Assembly: GCA_035559815.1 (NCBI GenBank)
Contig: DATMAT010000022.1
Location: 1 to 51,574, forward strand
Reading direction: 5' to 3'
DNA length: 51,574 nt
From: Thermodesulfobacteriota bacterium
Lineage (GTDB): Bacteria; Desulfobacterota_D; UBA1144; Nemesobacterales; CSP1-2
Both the position numbers and the translations under genes were made by a program. Below, one piece after another: positions 1 through 8,448 of the stretch. How positions within the stretch are numbered: position 1 is the stretch's first letter; every line of letters begins with the position of its first letter. A model generated the notes under the pieces. It did not search any database, was not told the origin of the DNA, and saw nothing but the letters and a program-made list of their open reading frames with translations.

Positions 1-18
1 GAATGAAAGGATGTACGG

Positions 19-525
19 ATGAAAAGGACTAGAAAACCAGCGCAGAAAAAATCGGCTAGGCCCGAAAGGAAAGTTATAAAGCCCTACGACCCGACCGGGC
101 CGGTAAAGGCGTATATGACCCGTAACCCATCGGTTGTGTCCTCCGAGACGGGGGCTAAAACGGGCTTCTGGATCCTACAAACAAAGGGTTTTAAACAACT
201 TCTGGTGATGGACCGGGGAAAACTGGTGGGTATCGTCAGTGACAGGGATTTTCGCAGGCCGCAGTTTAGGGACAAGCCCGTGGGCGAGGTCGAATACTGG
301 GAAGAATATTACAGCATTAACGACTTATACAAGATAAAAGACATAAAAACATCTGATGTCATCACCATTAACGAAAACGCCCCTTTAATTGATGCAGTCA
401 GGATATTTAAACAGAAGAAATTCAACGCCCTCCCCGTACTTTCAGACTCGGGAAAGCTGGTAGGCATATTGACCGTGCACGATATTCTTTCTTCCCTGGT
501 CAGTTCCTATAAAAATAAAAGATAA
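19..525 (+). CDS. Tandem CBS-domain protein
   Basis: A 168-residue protein with a basic N-terminal tail (about residues 1-25) and two CBS motifs. The first covers about residues 30-80 (VKAYMTRNPSVV, then LVGIVSDRDF). The second covers about 112-162 (IKTSDVITINENAPLIDAV, then LVGILTVHDIL). Paired CBS domains form a Bateman module that usually binds adenosine nucleotides and regulates a partner or acts alone as a sensor. No catalytic domain is attached, so this is a stand-alone module. The partner cannot be told from the neighbours, since the next gene (hpt) is convergent. ATG start at 19; the upstream AAGGATG is a weak ribosome-binding site. Confidence 0.88.
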   Translation: MKRTRKPAQKKSARPERKVIKPYDPTGPVKAYMTRNPSVVSSETGAKTGFWILQTKGFKQLLVMDRGKLVGIVSDRDFRRPQFRDKPVGEVEYWEEYYSINDLYKIKDIKTSDVITINENAPLIDAVRIFKQKKFNALPVLSDSGKLVGILTVHDILSSLVSSYKNKR

Positions 526-544
526 GGAACAGCCAGCGCTGCAA

Positions 545-562
545 CCTTTTCTGAGGAAAAGG
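545..562. terminator. Hairpin between convergent genes
   Basis: Perfect 7-bp stem, CCTTTTC / GAAAAGG, with a TGAG loop, lying between the convergent CBS and hpt stop codons. It has no strong U-run on either side, so terminator function is inferred from position only. Confidence 0.4.
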
Positions 563-584
563 AATAAACCGGGAATCATTTTCC

Positions 585-1121
585 TTATCTCCCTAAAATC
601 TCTTCCTTGAGCACGGCGATATAGGGGAGATTCCGGTATTTCTGCTCGTAGTCCATCCCATAACCGACCACGAACTCGTCCGGTATTTCAAACCCCCGGT
701 AATCAATTGGTATGTTCGCGATCCGGCGTGTCTTTTTGTCGAGAAGCGCACACACACGGATGTCCGCCGGTCCTCTCTCCTTGAGCGTTCTAAGGATGTA
801 GTTGAGTGTTAAGCCCGTATCGATAATATCCTCGACCAGGATTACATGCTCGTTCTCTATGCTCCTATCCAGGTCTTTTAATATCCTCACCACGCCGGTG
901 TGGGTTTGCCCGGAGTAGCTGGAGATGGAGAGAAAATCGAGGGTGACCGGAATGGAAATTTCCCTCATCAAATCGGCTAAAAAAACAAACCCCCCTCGAA
1001 GAACGGTAACCAGCACCGGACACTTTCCCCGATAATCACCGGATATCCTCTTCCCTAATTCCTTAATCCGCTTTTTGATGCTTTCCTCTGTAATCAGAAT
1101 TTTAGCCAGGTCATTTTCCAA
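585..1121 (-). CDS. hpt: Hypoxanthine phosphoribosyltransferase
   Basis: A 178-residue purine-salvage enzyme that transfers the phosphoribosyl group from PRPP to hypoxanthine or guanine in the cytoplasm. The PRPP-binding motif VILVEDIIDTGLTL lies at about residues 93-106, with the two adjacent acidic residues (ED) typical of the family. The early VLRGGFVFLADL segment and the late DEFVVGYGMDYEQKYRNLPYI segment (base and Mg binding) match Hpt/HprT enzymes of the usual length. Single gene, convergent with the CBS gene and divergent from the RNA candidate at 1319. Confidence 0.95.
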   Translation of the reverse strand: MENDLAKILITEESIKKRIKELGKRISGDYRGKCPVLVTVLRGGFVFLADLMREISIPVTLDFLSISSYSGQTHTGVVRILKDLDRSIENEHVILVEDIIDTGLTLNYILRTLKERGPADIRVCALLDKKTRRIANIPIDYRGFEIPDEFVVGYGMDYEQKYRNLPYIAVLKEEILGR

Positions 1122-1280
1122 AATTTATTCCCTCCCAGTTTTAGTAATTAACTCGTAGTTGTCGGATAAGATTAGACCACGGATTTAATGAAAGCTTAAA
1201 CTCGAAAAAACAATGCATGGCTATAATGCATTAAAAATAAACGATTTTCTCCTTAACAAAAGGTTTTCTAAAATTTTCTG

Positions 1281-1313
1281 TTGACATTGATAAGAGAATT
1301 TGGTAAATATAAT
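1281..1313 (+). promoter_or_regulatory. Sigma-70-like promoter for the RNA at 1319
   Basis: A perfect -35 TTGACA lies at 1281-1286. TAAATA at 1304-1309 has a 17-bp spacer; an overlapping TATAAT lies at 1308-1313 with a longer spacer. The expected start falls at about 1316-1320, exactly where the 5' strand of the terminal stem of the RNA candidate begins. There is no ORF directly downstream on this strand. Confidence 0.6.
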
Positions 1314-1318
1314 AATAA

Positions 1319-1480
1319 GCGATCCCAAGAGGCCGAGGACGAATAGAAAACCGGAGGCCAGTAAGTACCGAAAGAAGACCGAAAGGTCATAAAAACCCTC
1401 GAGTAGGGAAAGACAAGGCTGAAGCTGAGTCGAGGCCAGGTTTTCGAAGAGGACGAAGTCACTTGGGGTCGCCTTTTATT
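1319..1480 (+). ncRNA. Candidate structured small RNA, class unknown
   Basis: About 155-160 nt. The ends pair: GCGATCCCAAG (1319-1329) with CTTGGGGTCGC (1462-1472), 11 bp with one G-U, followed by CCTTTTATTTT as a terminator tail. Inside is a second stem, GAAAACC (1346-1352) with GGTTTTC (1439-1445), continued by GGCC (1356-1359) with GGCC (1434-1437). Two apical hairpins follow: GACC-GAAA-GGTC (1377-1388) and CCCT-CGAGT-AGGG (1396-1408). The large internal loop carries the same nonamer GAGGACGAA on both strands (1335-1343 and 1449-1457). A promoter lies directly upstream. I compared it by eye with 4.5S/SRP, tmRNA, RNase P and 6S RNA and saw no diagnostic motif of the first three; a divergent 6S-like RNA is not excluded. 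The end overlaps the stop codon of the convergent gene at 1476. Confidence 0.6.
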
Positions 1481-2390
1481 TTATGCCAAACCTCTGCAGT
1501 AATCTCTTGTAATCCTTTCCATAGAATATCTTTATGTCGATGTTTGGGTAAAGCTCTTTTACCCTCCTGATTTTACGGTTTTTCTTTGTTACGAGCTTCT
1601 GCCTGAGCGTGGTTAGCTCGATATAGAGGTCTAAATCGGGGAGGTAAAAGTCCGGCGTGAATTCTTCCTTTACATTTCCTTCTTCATCCCATTCGATAGG
1701 AAAGCTCCTCGGTTCGTACTGCCATTTAATGCGGTAAAAATCTAAAACCCTGGCAAAATCCCTTTCGCTGGGATGGGCGAATGTAGGCACTCCCGGGTGC
1801 TCGAACTCGTCATTCACCCCGGCGGCTGAATCGAGTCTCTCCAGGTTTGTTTTGAGCTTTTTAAGCGCCTTCCAGGTTATACCGGCCTTATCCGTAATTC
1901 CCTTTATTTCCACTGCCTTCAGGATTAAATTCACGGCAAAGTCCGTATCCATATGCTCTAACTTTACCTGGAGGTCATAATAATTGCTCCCCGGTCTCTC
2001 CTTTCCATAAAGCTCATGAATAAACCGCCTCTGGTTTCTTTCTCTTTCCCTTGCTGACCCGTGGGGTTTCTTCTTGTCAGAAGGCAGGTGAATCTTCACG
2101 TGAAGGGTGCCGGGAAAACCGTGAAAGAGTATTTCCCCTCCCAGGTTAAGGATTATGACATTACTATCCAAGGCCTCTTCTACCATCAGCCTTTTAACCA
2201 GCTTTGGCGGAACCTCCCCTCGAAGTACGCGCTTGATTAATCCCTCTCCGTCTATGCCCTGCCGGTTGTTTAACTTACTGCCGATGAGTGTGCTGTCTAC
2301 TAAAAGGAAGCCGAGTCTTTGGGAGGTAATTGAGGCTGTCTCGTGAGCCGGGCCTTCCTCTTTTTCGGAAGAAATAGTGATAACTGCCAT
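1476..2390 (-). CDS. Cytidylate-kinase-like / PD-(D/E)XK-like fusion protein
   Basis: A 304-residue protein. The N-terminal half (about 1-190: MAVITISSE opening, then GFPGTLHVKIHLPSDKKK and GSNYYDLQVKLEHMD) resembles the cytidylate-kinase-like family. I see no Walker A GxxGxGK, so kinase activity is doubtful. The C-terminal part (about 215-304) has FTPDFYLPDLDLYIELT followed by a lysine-rich strand and IDIKIFYGKDY. This has the spacing of a PD-(D/E)XK restriction-endonuclease-like core. The combination suggests a nucleotide-binding or regulatory domain fused to a nuclease-like domain. The domain assignments are by eye; function is unknown. Confidence 0.6.
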   Translation of the reverse strand: MAVITISSEKEEGPAHETASITSQRLGFLLVDSTLIGSKLNNRQGIDGEGLIKRVLRGEVPPKLVKRLMVEEALDSNVIILNLGGEILFHGFPGTLHVKIHLPSDKKKPHGSARERERNQRRFIHELYGKERPGSNYYDLQVKLEHMDTDFAVNLILKAVEIKGITDKAGITWKALKKLKTNLERLDSAAGVNDEFEHPGVPTFAHPSERDFARVLDFYRIKWQYEPRSFPIEWDEEGNVKEEFTPDFYLPDLDLYIELTTLRQKLVTKKNRKIRRVKELYPNIDIKIFYGKDYKRLLQRFGIK

Positions 2391-2712
2391 ATAAGGTTAG
2401 ATATTATAACTAAAGCGGCCAGTTATGAGTAGTTGTGGAAAATACCCTGTTTAAGGTGTTTAGAGAAAAATAAGAATTCAACGGGAGTGAAAGCAGAAAG
2501 GTATTTCATTTTTCTTTCTCTCCAATATTTAAGACTTTGTTTCTCTTTATTTAGTTCACCACGGAGTTCTTCGGCATCAGATTAACCTCAATTTAATTTT
2601 CCTTTCATAAGGCCTTTATGTAGATAGGAAATCTTTTTCTAGCCTTGGTTCATTGCTCTTTTTATTCGATGCATATGAGCCGGAGGTAGAAAAAAAATTA
2701 AGGAGGAATGAG
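2391..2712. other. Intergenic region without recognisable gene
   Basis: A/T-rich spacer between divergent genes (1476-2390, minus; 2713-4206, plus). It must hold both promoters but no convincing -35/-10 pair stands out. The only clear signal is AAGGAGG at about 2699-2705, the ribosome-binding site that fixes the start of the next gene. Confidence 0.5.
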
Positions 2713-4206
2713 ATGAAAACAAATGATAAGCAGTTAAGTAGACGGAGTTTCCTCAGGAACTCTGCAGTCGTCGCCGGAGGCGTTGTACTGGGCGCTTCAA
2801 CACTACAGATGATAACGGCTCACTCTACATGGGCTAAAAAACAAGGTAAGGGTGGTCGTGGAAATAGCCCCCAGGCCATAGGCTATGGACCTCTCACGCC
2901 GGTACGTGACCAGGACGGAGATGAAATCCTGGCCCTTCCGCATGGATTTCATTATGTAACATTCGGCAAAATCGGTGAGATTATGTCTGACGGAAACCTT
3001 ACTCCACGAAATCATGACGGCATGGCCGCTTTCCCCGGCCCGCACGGCACGGTGCGCCTAATCCGGAACCACGAGGTAAGGAATGCTCCTAATGACCCCA
3101 ACGGCGCAGTAGGAGGCCCGGGTGATACTAGGTACGATCCTCTGGGGGTAGGTGGTACGGTTACCATCGATTACGACCCTCGCCGGCGCCGGGTGGTAAG
3201 GGATTTTGTAAGCCTTAACGGCACAATTGTGAACTGCGCCGGCGGTTATTCCTTTGGCGACATCGGCTGGATCACCTGCGAGGAGACGACACAGGGACCT
3301 AATAACGGGTGGATGAAAAAGCATGGATATTGCTTTCTTGTTCCAGCCTCAGCGGAGGAGACCGTCCTAGCCGTGCCTATTATTCCAATGGGCCGCTTTT
3401 CTCACGAAGCCTGCGTAGCTGATCCTTCAACGGGTATTGTTTACCTCACCGAGGATGCAGGTTCTGGGATCGGCAGCGGGTTCTATCGCTACCTGCCCAA
3501 TGATCCCTTCGACCTCCTTGCCGGTGGAGTCCTTCAGATATTGATGGTAAAGAATCTTCCACAGTATGACACCCGCGAGGGACAAACCGAGGGTCAAGTT
3601 CTTCCCGTCGAATGGGTGACCATACCTGATCCTAACCCTGACCTGGAAAACGGCGAAGCGAGCGTGTTTGACCAGGGTTTTGGCCAGGGCGGTGCTAAGT
3701 TTAACCGGCTTGAGGGGATTTTCAGGGGGGAGGGGGATTCTGTATTCTTTGCGGCCACGAGCGGCGGGGATGCCAAAAACGGAGATGTAAACTCGGACGG
3801 TTTTGAAGAGGGTTACGGACAGATTTGGCAGTATAGGCCTACTCCAGGGGGCGGAGAGTTGATGCTGGTTTTTGAGTCGACTGCTCAGAGTGTTTTGGAC
3901 TCCCCGGATAACCTTTGTGTCACTCCGAGAGGAGGACTGATCATGTGCGAGGACGACGCCGGGTCAAACGACGGGGATACGCATCCACTGGCTCCTGGTA
4001 TTACCGACGTGAACAGGCTCGTAGGCCTCACCCCGGAGGGAGTACCCTTTGAGTTTGCAGTCAACCGTCTCAATGACTCCGAGTTTGCCGGTGCATGCTT
4101 CAGCCCAGACGGCAAGGTTCTATTCGTGAATATCTTTGGCGACGGCACTCCGGGGAGTGGGATGACCTGTGCTATTACCGGACCGTGGGGCCGCGGCCCG
4201 CTATGA
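2713..4206 (+). CDS. PhoX-like (DUF839) Tat-exported protein
   Basis: About 497 residues from the ATG at 2713. I choose this start over 2653 because AAGGAGG precedes it at the right distance and because it exposes a Tat signal directly: SRRSFLRN followed by the hydrophobic stretch SAVVAGGVVLGAST. The mature part has DUF839/PhoX features: ALPHGFHYVTFG, LTPRNHDGMAAF, an arginine-histidine-glutamate segment RLIRNHEVRN, FSHEACVADP, and late PDNLCVTPRGGLIMCEDD with FAGACFSPDGKVLFVN. PhoX enzymes are periplasmic Ca/Fe-dependent phosphatases. Many DUF839 proteins lack a tested substrate, so phosphatase activity is inferred. Convergent with nth. Confidence 0.85.
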   Translation: MKTNDKQLSRRSFLRNSAVVAGGVVLGASTLQMITAHSTWAKKQGKGGRGNSPQAIGYGPLTPVRDQDGDEILALPHGFHYVTFGKIGEIMSDGNLTPRNHDGMAAFPGPHGTVRLIRNHEVRNAPNDPNGAVGGPGDTRYDPLGVGGTVTIDYDPRRRRVVRDFVSLNGTIVNCAGGYSFGDIGWITCEETTQGPNNGWMKKHGYCFLVPASAEETVLAVPIIPMGRFSHEACVADPSTGIVYLTEDAGSGIGSGFYRYLPNDPFDLLAGGVLQILMVKNLPQYDTREGQTEGQVLPVEWVTIPDPNPDLENGEASVFDQGFGQGGAKFNRLEGIFRGEGDSVFFAATSGGDAKNGDVNSDGFEEGYGQIWQYRPTPGGGELMLVFESTAQSVLDSPDNLCVTPRGGLIMCEDDAGSNDGDTHPLAPGITDVNRLVGLTPEGVPFEFAVNRLNDSEFAGACFSPDGKVLFVNIFGDGTPGSGMTCAITGPWGRGPL

Positions 4207-4219
4207 TAGCCGGATTATT

Positions 4220-4879
4220 TTAATCATCTATTTTACTAAGTGGGCAGGCGGCGTGGTTGTGAGGCCTTGCCGGACAGTATTTTCGGCCGTAGTCGATAAG
4301 CCTGTAGGTGAAATCAAACCACTCTTCTTTGGGAAGGATATTCATCAGGTCTCTCTCGATTTTATCCGGGTCGGTCTCACCGGTAAGGCCAAGCAACCTG
4401 GAAAGGCGCTTAACATGGGTATCCACGGCAATTCCCTCGACAACGCCGTAGGCGTTTCCCAGGACTATGTTTGCGGTCTTACGGGCCACACCGGGAAGCG
4501 TTAGTAGTTCCTCCATGGTGCCAGGTACCTGCCCTCCGAATTTTTCTTTGATTATCCGGGCGCAGGCAAGAACGTTTTTGGTTTTCTGCCGGTAAAAACC
4601 GGTGGGTTTAATATCCTTCTCGAATTCACCGGGGTCTGCGTTCACGTAATCGTCCAGTGTGCGGTATTTTTTGAATAGCTCCCGGGTTACCTCGTTGACT
4701 TTCTTATCGGTGCACTGGGCGGAAAGCATCACCGCCACCAGAAGCTCCCAGTTGTTAGAATAATTGAGGGCGATCTTGGCGTGGGGGAGGAGTTTTTTTA
4801 GCTCTTTGACAACCCTGGCAGCCTTCCTTTTACGTGCCTCAATGTCTTTGGGGGTATGTATGTCTTTAACCTTTGCCAT
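4220..4879 (-). CDS. nth: Endonuclease III with incomplete Fe-S ligand set
   Basis: A 219-residue base-excision DNA glycosylase/AP lyase. The helix-hairpin-helix LLTLPGVARKTANIVLGNA (about 125-143) is followed by the catalytic aspartate in VDTHVKRLSRLLGLT; the catalytic lysine is in LSAQCTDKKVNEVT. The C-terminus normally carries C-x6-C-x2-C-x5-C for a 4Fe-4S cluster. Here it reads YCPARPHNHAACPLSKIDD, with only two cysteines: the second ligand position is His and the last is Asp. The cluster is therefore probably absent or altered. The core fold and active site look intact. Confidence 0.92.
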   Translation of the reverse strand: MAKVKDIHTPKDIEARKRKAARVVKELKKLLPHAKIALNYSNNWELLVAVMLSAQCTDKKVNEVTRELFKKYRTLDDYVNADPGEFEKDIKPTGFYRQKTKNVLACARIIKEKFGGQVPGTMEELLTLPGVARKTANIVLGNAYGVVEGIAVDTHVKRLSRLLGLTGETDPDKIERDLMNILPKEEWFDFTYRLIDYGRKYCPARPHNHAACPLSKIDD

Positions 4880-4970
4880 ATGAAATCCTTTGAATTATAG
4901 CAGTTCTAAGGTTTGTCCTCGGTGAGAACTGTTTAATCCCCTTTGGTTTCCGTCCTGTCTTTACCTGTTT

Positions 4971-5744
4971 TCAATCATGCAAATTGAACCTGAACGCTAC
5001 GCCCCGGAAGTTCTGCCAGGTCACCTCGCCCTCCGGCGCCAGTATTCTTGTCGGGTTTACTACATAGCTCAGCGCCCTTAAGACCTGATTGTCCCTCTCC
5101 GCCAGCCAGTCGGAAATCTCTTCGAGAAGAATAGCCACCGGGATCCCCAGAGCGGGGGTGAGTATCAGGTCGTTAAGCGAGGGCGACTGCTGCCATCCCT
5201 CTATGGTGTATTCAAAGAGTGTGCTCTGTAGGAAACAACCTAGGGCCGAAGAGGTCCTGTCGTATCCAAGCGCCCGGTAGTAGAAATAAAAGGACATTCC
5301 GGCAACGGGATGCTTTATGAAATTGGTCTCGAAACTGTCACCATCGAGAAGGGGAGGGCTCAAGAGAGATTTTCTCGACCGGGCGCCGTTGAAGTCCTGC
5401 CAGCCGGTCAGGTTTCTTAAATATTTAGGTAGGAAGTCGGTTATAACAACCTGGGCATTCTTTGGAGCGATGTATGTCCTCCCCGCCCAGACGATTCCGT
5501 AGCCAATGAACGAATCTCTGGTAAATTCACCCAGATTTGACCCTATAGATTTTTCCTTGTTCTTACGACCCAGCGAGCGTGACTCCTTCTTCAATGTCAG
5601 GTCTATGGAATCCGTATCCGGTATAAAAATGGGAGGCGTATCGCCGTAGATGTCCCGGATGGCCCAGTCATTGGCCTTTGCCTCCTCGAGGGCGCTCAGG
5701 ATGGTAAAAAAGGCTAGTGTGATAATTGTGGTACGTCGAGTCAT
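4971..5744 (-). CDS. DUF3943-type exported protein
   Basis: About 257 residues from the ATG at 5744, preferred over 5771 because AGAGG lies just upstream and because it starts at a signal peptide (RRTTIITLAFFTILSA, cleavage near ANDWA). The middle and end have the pattern of DUF3943 outer-envelope proteins: ETNFIKHPVAGMSFYFYYRALGY, then FEYTIEGWQQSPSLNDLILTPALGIPVAI. These probably form an envelope-associated helical or barrel fold; no activity is known. Monocistronic. Confidence 0.72.
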   Translation of the reverse strand: MTRRTTIITLAFFTILSALEEAKANDWAIRDIYGDTPPIFIPDTDSIDLTLKKESRSLGRKNKEKSIGSNLGEFTRDSFIGYGIVWAGRTYIAPKNAQVVITDFLPKYLRNLTGWQDFNGARSRKSLLSPPLLDGDSFETNFIKHPVAGMSFYFYYRALGYDRTSSALGCFLQSTLFEYTIEGWQQSPSLNDLILTPALGIPVAILLEEISDWLAERDNQVLRALSYVVNPTRILAPEGEVTWQNFRGVAFRFNLHD

Positions 5745-5948
5745 CCTTGCCTCTTTCCCTGAGGAATTCACACAGTCATACGGTTTTGTAAAACTACTCT
5801 ATTCTACTTCTTTAATAAAAATTAGGGAAGAGGGGAGTTATCGGCTAGCGATTGAATGATTAAAGGGGTAGAGTCTTGAATCTGGAATAAAGTTCTCCTT
5901 GCTTACGATTAATGCACAGTATATTAAAAGCTATACCGAAGAGCGCCT

Positions 5949-6962
5949 TTAAGAAGACCCCTTAGTTGCCATTACCGCACTTGTTTCCCGGGATAAATCG
6001 AGTCTTCTTATATTAGCGAATCCGGCGCTAAGAAGGTACTCCTTAAACTGGCTAAAGGTAAATGTATCCCCATGCGGGGTGTTAAGAAACATCAATACTG
6101 CAAAGAGCACCGGGAAAAAAGGGCCGCTTCTTTCTTCATCTGGAATCGTGTCAATGATGATTATTTCTCCTCCCATCCCGAGACTAGAATAAATTTTTGA
6201 AAGAAGCTTTTGCGTGAATTCTTCGCCTTGGGAGTGGCAGATGTGCCCGAGAATGGCCAGATCATAACTCCCTTCACCAAAACTTAGTTCATTCACGTCG
6301 CCTGGTATGTATTTAAATTGTCCCTCAAGCCCGTGTTGCTTTACATATTCCTTTGCCACTTCGAGCACCTCTGGAAAATCCACGGCCGTCACCAGAGAGC
6401 GGTGATTTGCCTGAGCCATGGCTATGCTCCAGGGAGCCGAACCCGCTGCAACGTCCAATATCCGTATATATCGAGCCACCCGATCCGTCCCCATAATTTC
6501 AACCAGCCGTCGACCGAGGGGGTAATTTAGGGTGAAAAGTGCTCTGGCCAGCCGTGAATAAAACTCCCTTTTTTCTTCGGGTTGGTTATTTCTTTTAGCC
6601 ATTCCCGATTTGACCGCTTCACTAAGATAGGGCCAATGACTATAAATGCCTTCGTTGTGTAGCGTAACAAAGTCTGAAAGACAGGTAGGTTTGCCGCTTA
6701 CCAAAAAAAATTCTGATTCCGGTGTGAGGTAGTATTTACCGCCTTTTTTCCCTATAAAATCCATTACCACTAGCGCATCGAGAAGAACCCTTGTGCCCTT
6801 CTGGGAGGCTTTTATTCCCTCGGCTATTTCTTTTGAATCATGTGCACCCTTATTAATCGCGTCAAAGATGCCAAGCTCTAAAGCAGAGCTGAGAATATGA
6901 ATTAAGGTACTGTTCCATATAACCTTTTGGATGTTTATCGGTGCTATATCCTCTCCTCTCAT
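5949..6962 (-). CDS. SAM-dependent O-methyltransferase
   Basis: 337 residues with the layout of the acetylserotonin O-methyltransferase-like family. An N-terminal winged-helix dimerisation domain covers about 10-95 (ELGIFDAINKGAHDSKEIAE and a plasmid of helices ending YYLTPESEFFL). The Rossmann methyltransferase domain carries ILDVAAGSAPWSIAMAQ (about 170-186) as SAM motif I and TAVDFPEVLEVAKEYVKQHG as motif II. Acceptor unknown. It stands alone between a signal-peptide protein and a divergent glycosyltransferase. Confidence 0.85.
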   Translation of the reverse strand: MRGEDIAPINIQKVIWNSTLIHILSSALELGIFDAINKGAHDSKEIAEGIKASQKGTRVLLDALVVMDFIGKKGGKYYLTPESEFFLVSGKPTCLSDFVTLHNEGIYSHWPYLSEAVKSGMAKRNNQPEEKREFYSRLARALFTLNYPLGRRLVEIMGTDRVARYIRILDVAAGSAPWSIAMAQANHRSLVTAVDFPEVLEVAKEYVKQHGLEGQFKYIPGDVNELSFGEGSYDLAILGHICHSQGEEFTQKLLSKIYSSLGMGGEIIIIDTIPDEERSGPFFPVLFAVLMFLNTPHGDTFTFSQFKEYLLSAGFANIRRLDLSRETSAVMATKGSS

Positions 6963-7228
6963 CGTAGCCCCTTTACGCTCTTTTATATTTAAGATTTTAT
7001 CGTAAAACCGTATCGAAAGTAACCCTTACGCCTTCGACTGGTAGTGAGGGTGGCGTGACAGAGCATGATATTAATCTGGCTAGCCCGGTAGAAAAAGCTT
7101 AACCCGGTTACATCGGCAAATGGAATTGCTCTGTCTAGTGCGATTTGCTAAGGCTGTGTCTCTTTGGTCAAATTCAGATTATTACGAGTTAGAATATATC
7201 CGAGTATTATAGTACCCTTGAAAAGACT

Positions 7229-8398
7229 ATGCTGGTGCTGGGCATAATTAGCATATTTACAATCCTTCTAACCGTATTTTTATTGAACTTTCGAAGGATG
7301 ATTACCCGTTACGACTGCTACGAACCGCCGGTCGTAGAAAATATGGGGGGAAGGCCTCCCCTGGTCTCTATTATCGTTCCTATGCGTGACGAAGAAAAGA
7401 ACGTAAGACGCTGTATGGGGAGTTTGCTTTTTCAAAATTATCCAAATTTCGAGGTCATAGCCGTAGATGATTCGTCAAAAGATAACACTCTTAACATACT
7501 CAAGGAGTTCGCCTCCGGACACAATAACCTAGAGGTTATAGAGAGCAAACCTCTCCCTGAGGGCTGGGTCGGGAAAAGCTACGCTCTATGGCGGGGAGTA
7601 GAACGGGCAAAAGGGGATTGGCTTCTCTTTGTCGATGCGGATACCGCCTCTCATCCTTACATGCTAACCTCGGTCGTGAAATATGTAGATGAGAACGAAA
7701 TAGATATGCTATCTATTTCCCCCTTTCAGGTTCTAGAAACCTTCTGGGAGCGGGTAATCCAGCCGGTTGTTCTTTCTTTCATCTACTATGCCTTTCCCTA
7801 TAGGAGAATTAATGACCCGAAAAGCAAAATGGCGGCGGCAAACGGTCAGTTTATACTGATAAGGCGATCCATCTACAGAGCCGTCGGCGGACACTCAGCC
7901 ATAAAGGACAGAATTGTGGAGGACGTAGCCTTAGCCGGTCTGGTAAAAGACCGTGGCTACCGGCTCCATTTTGTGAGAGGAAAAACTCTTATCAAGACCA
8001 GGATGTACACAAATTTTGGTGAGATATGGGAAGGATGGACAAAAAACCTTTTCTTCGGGCTTGGAAGGAAATGGAGGCGGATTATATTTCCCGTAGGTAT
8101 ACTCCTGGCCTTGGGGATTGTTCCCCCAATCCTTTTTGCCTGGTCTTTTGTCAAAGTGTTATTTCTAGGAGCGCCAACGCTTCCTTTACTCCTGATTCTA
8201 GCCGAAAGCGCCTTTCTCCTAGTTTTGGTCATATACAGTTTCTGGCAGCAGTCTGTTAGGCTATTTGCTATCCCCGGTTACTACTCCTTTACCGTTTTCT
8301 TAGGGGTGCTGATTTACATAGCTATTATACTTTCCTCCGTCTATAAGGTTGTAAGTGGTATGGGAGTTACCTGGAAGGAGAGGGTATATAGACTTTAG
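7229..8398 (+). CDS. Membrane-bound family 2 glycosyltransferase
   Basis: 389 residues. An N-terminal membrane helix (about 1-22) precedes a GT2 domain: VSIIVPMRDEEKNVRRC (about 49-65), the nucleotide-sugar aspartate in VIAVDDSSKDNT, the metal-binding DxD in LLFVDADTASH, and the acceptor motif IVEDVALAGLVKDRG. Three or four hydrophobic helices close the protein (about 285-380). The segment LPEGWVGKSYAL resembles CrtQ/HpnB-like enzymes that glycosylate or extend isoprenoid lipids, but the substrate cannot be fixed. It begins a single-gene unit. Confidence 0.85.
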   Translation: MLVLGIISIFTILLTVFLLNFRRMITRYDCYEPPVVENMGGRPPLVSIIVPMRDEEKNVRRCMGSLLFQNYPNFEVIAVDDSSKDNTLNILKEFASGHNNLEVIESKPLPEGWVGKSYALWRGVERAKGDWLLFVDADTASHPYMLTSVVKYVDENEIDMLSISPFQVLETFWERVIQPVVLSFIYYAFPYRRINDPKSKMAAANGQFILIRRSIYRAVGGHSAIKDRIVEDVALAGLVKDRGYRLHFVRGKTLIKTRMYTNFGEIWEGWTKNLFFGLGRKWRRIIFPVGILLALGIVPPILFAWSFVKVLFLGAPTLPLLLILAESAFLLVLVIYSFWQQSVRLFAIPGYYSFTVFLGVLIYIAIILSSVYKVVSGMGVTWKERVYRL

Positions 8399-8448
8399 GC
8401 AATCAGCAAATGCCCAGGGGCAAGTGAGCTAAGGCTGCTTTTAGGTCC

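Noticed and set aside
1268-1462. 64-residue minus-strand ORF
   Set aside because: Ser-rich, no homology pattern, antisense to the structured RNA candidate that explains the sequence better.
1319-1480. Assignment of the RNA candidate to SRP/4.5S, tmRNA or RNase P
   Set aside because: Length and diagnostic motifs do not fit; 6S-like remains possible but unsupported.
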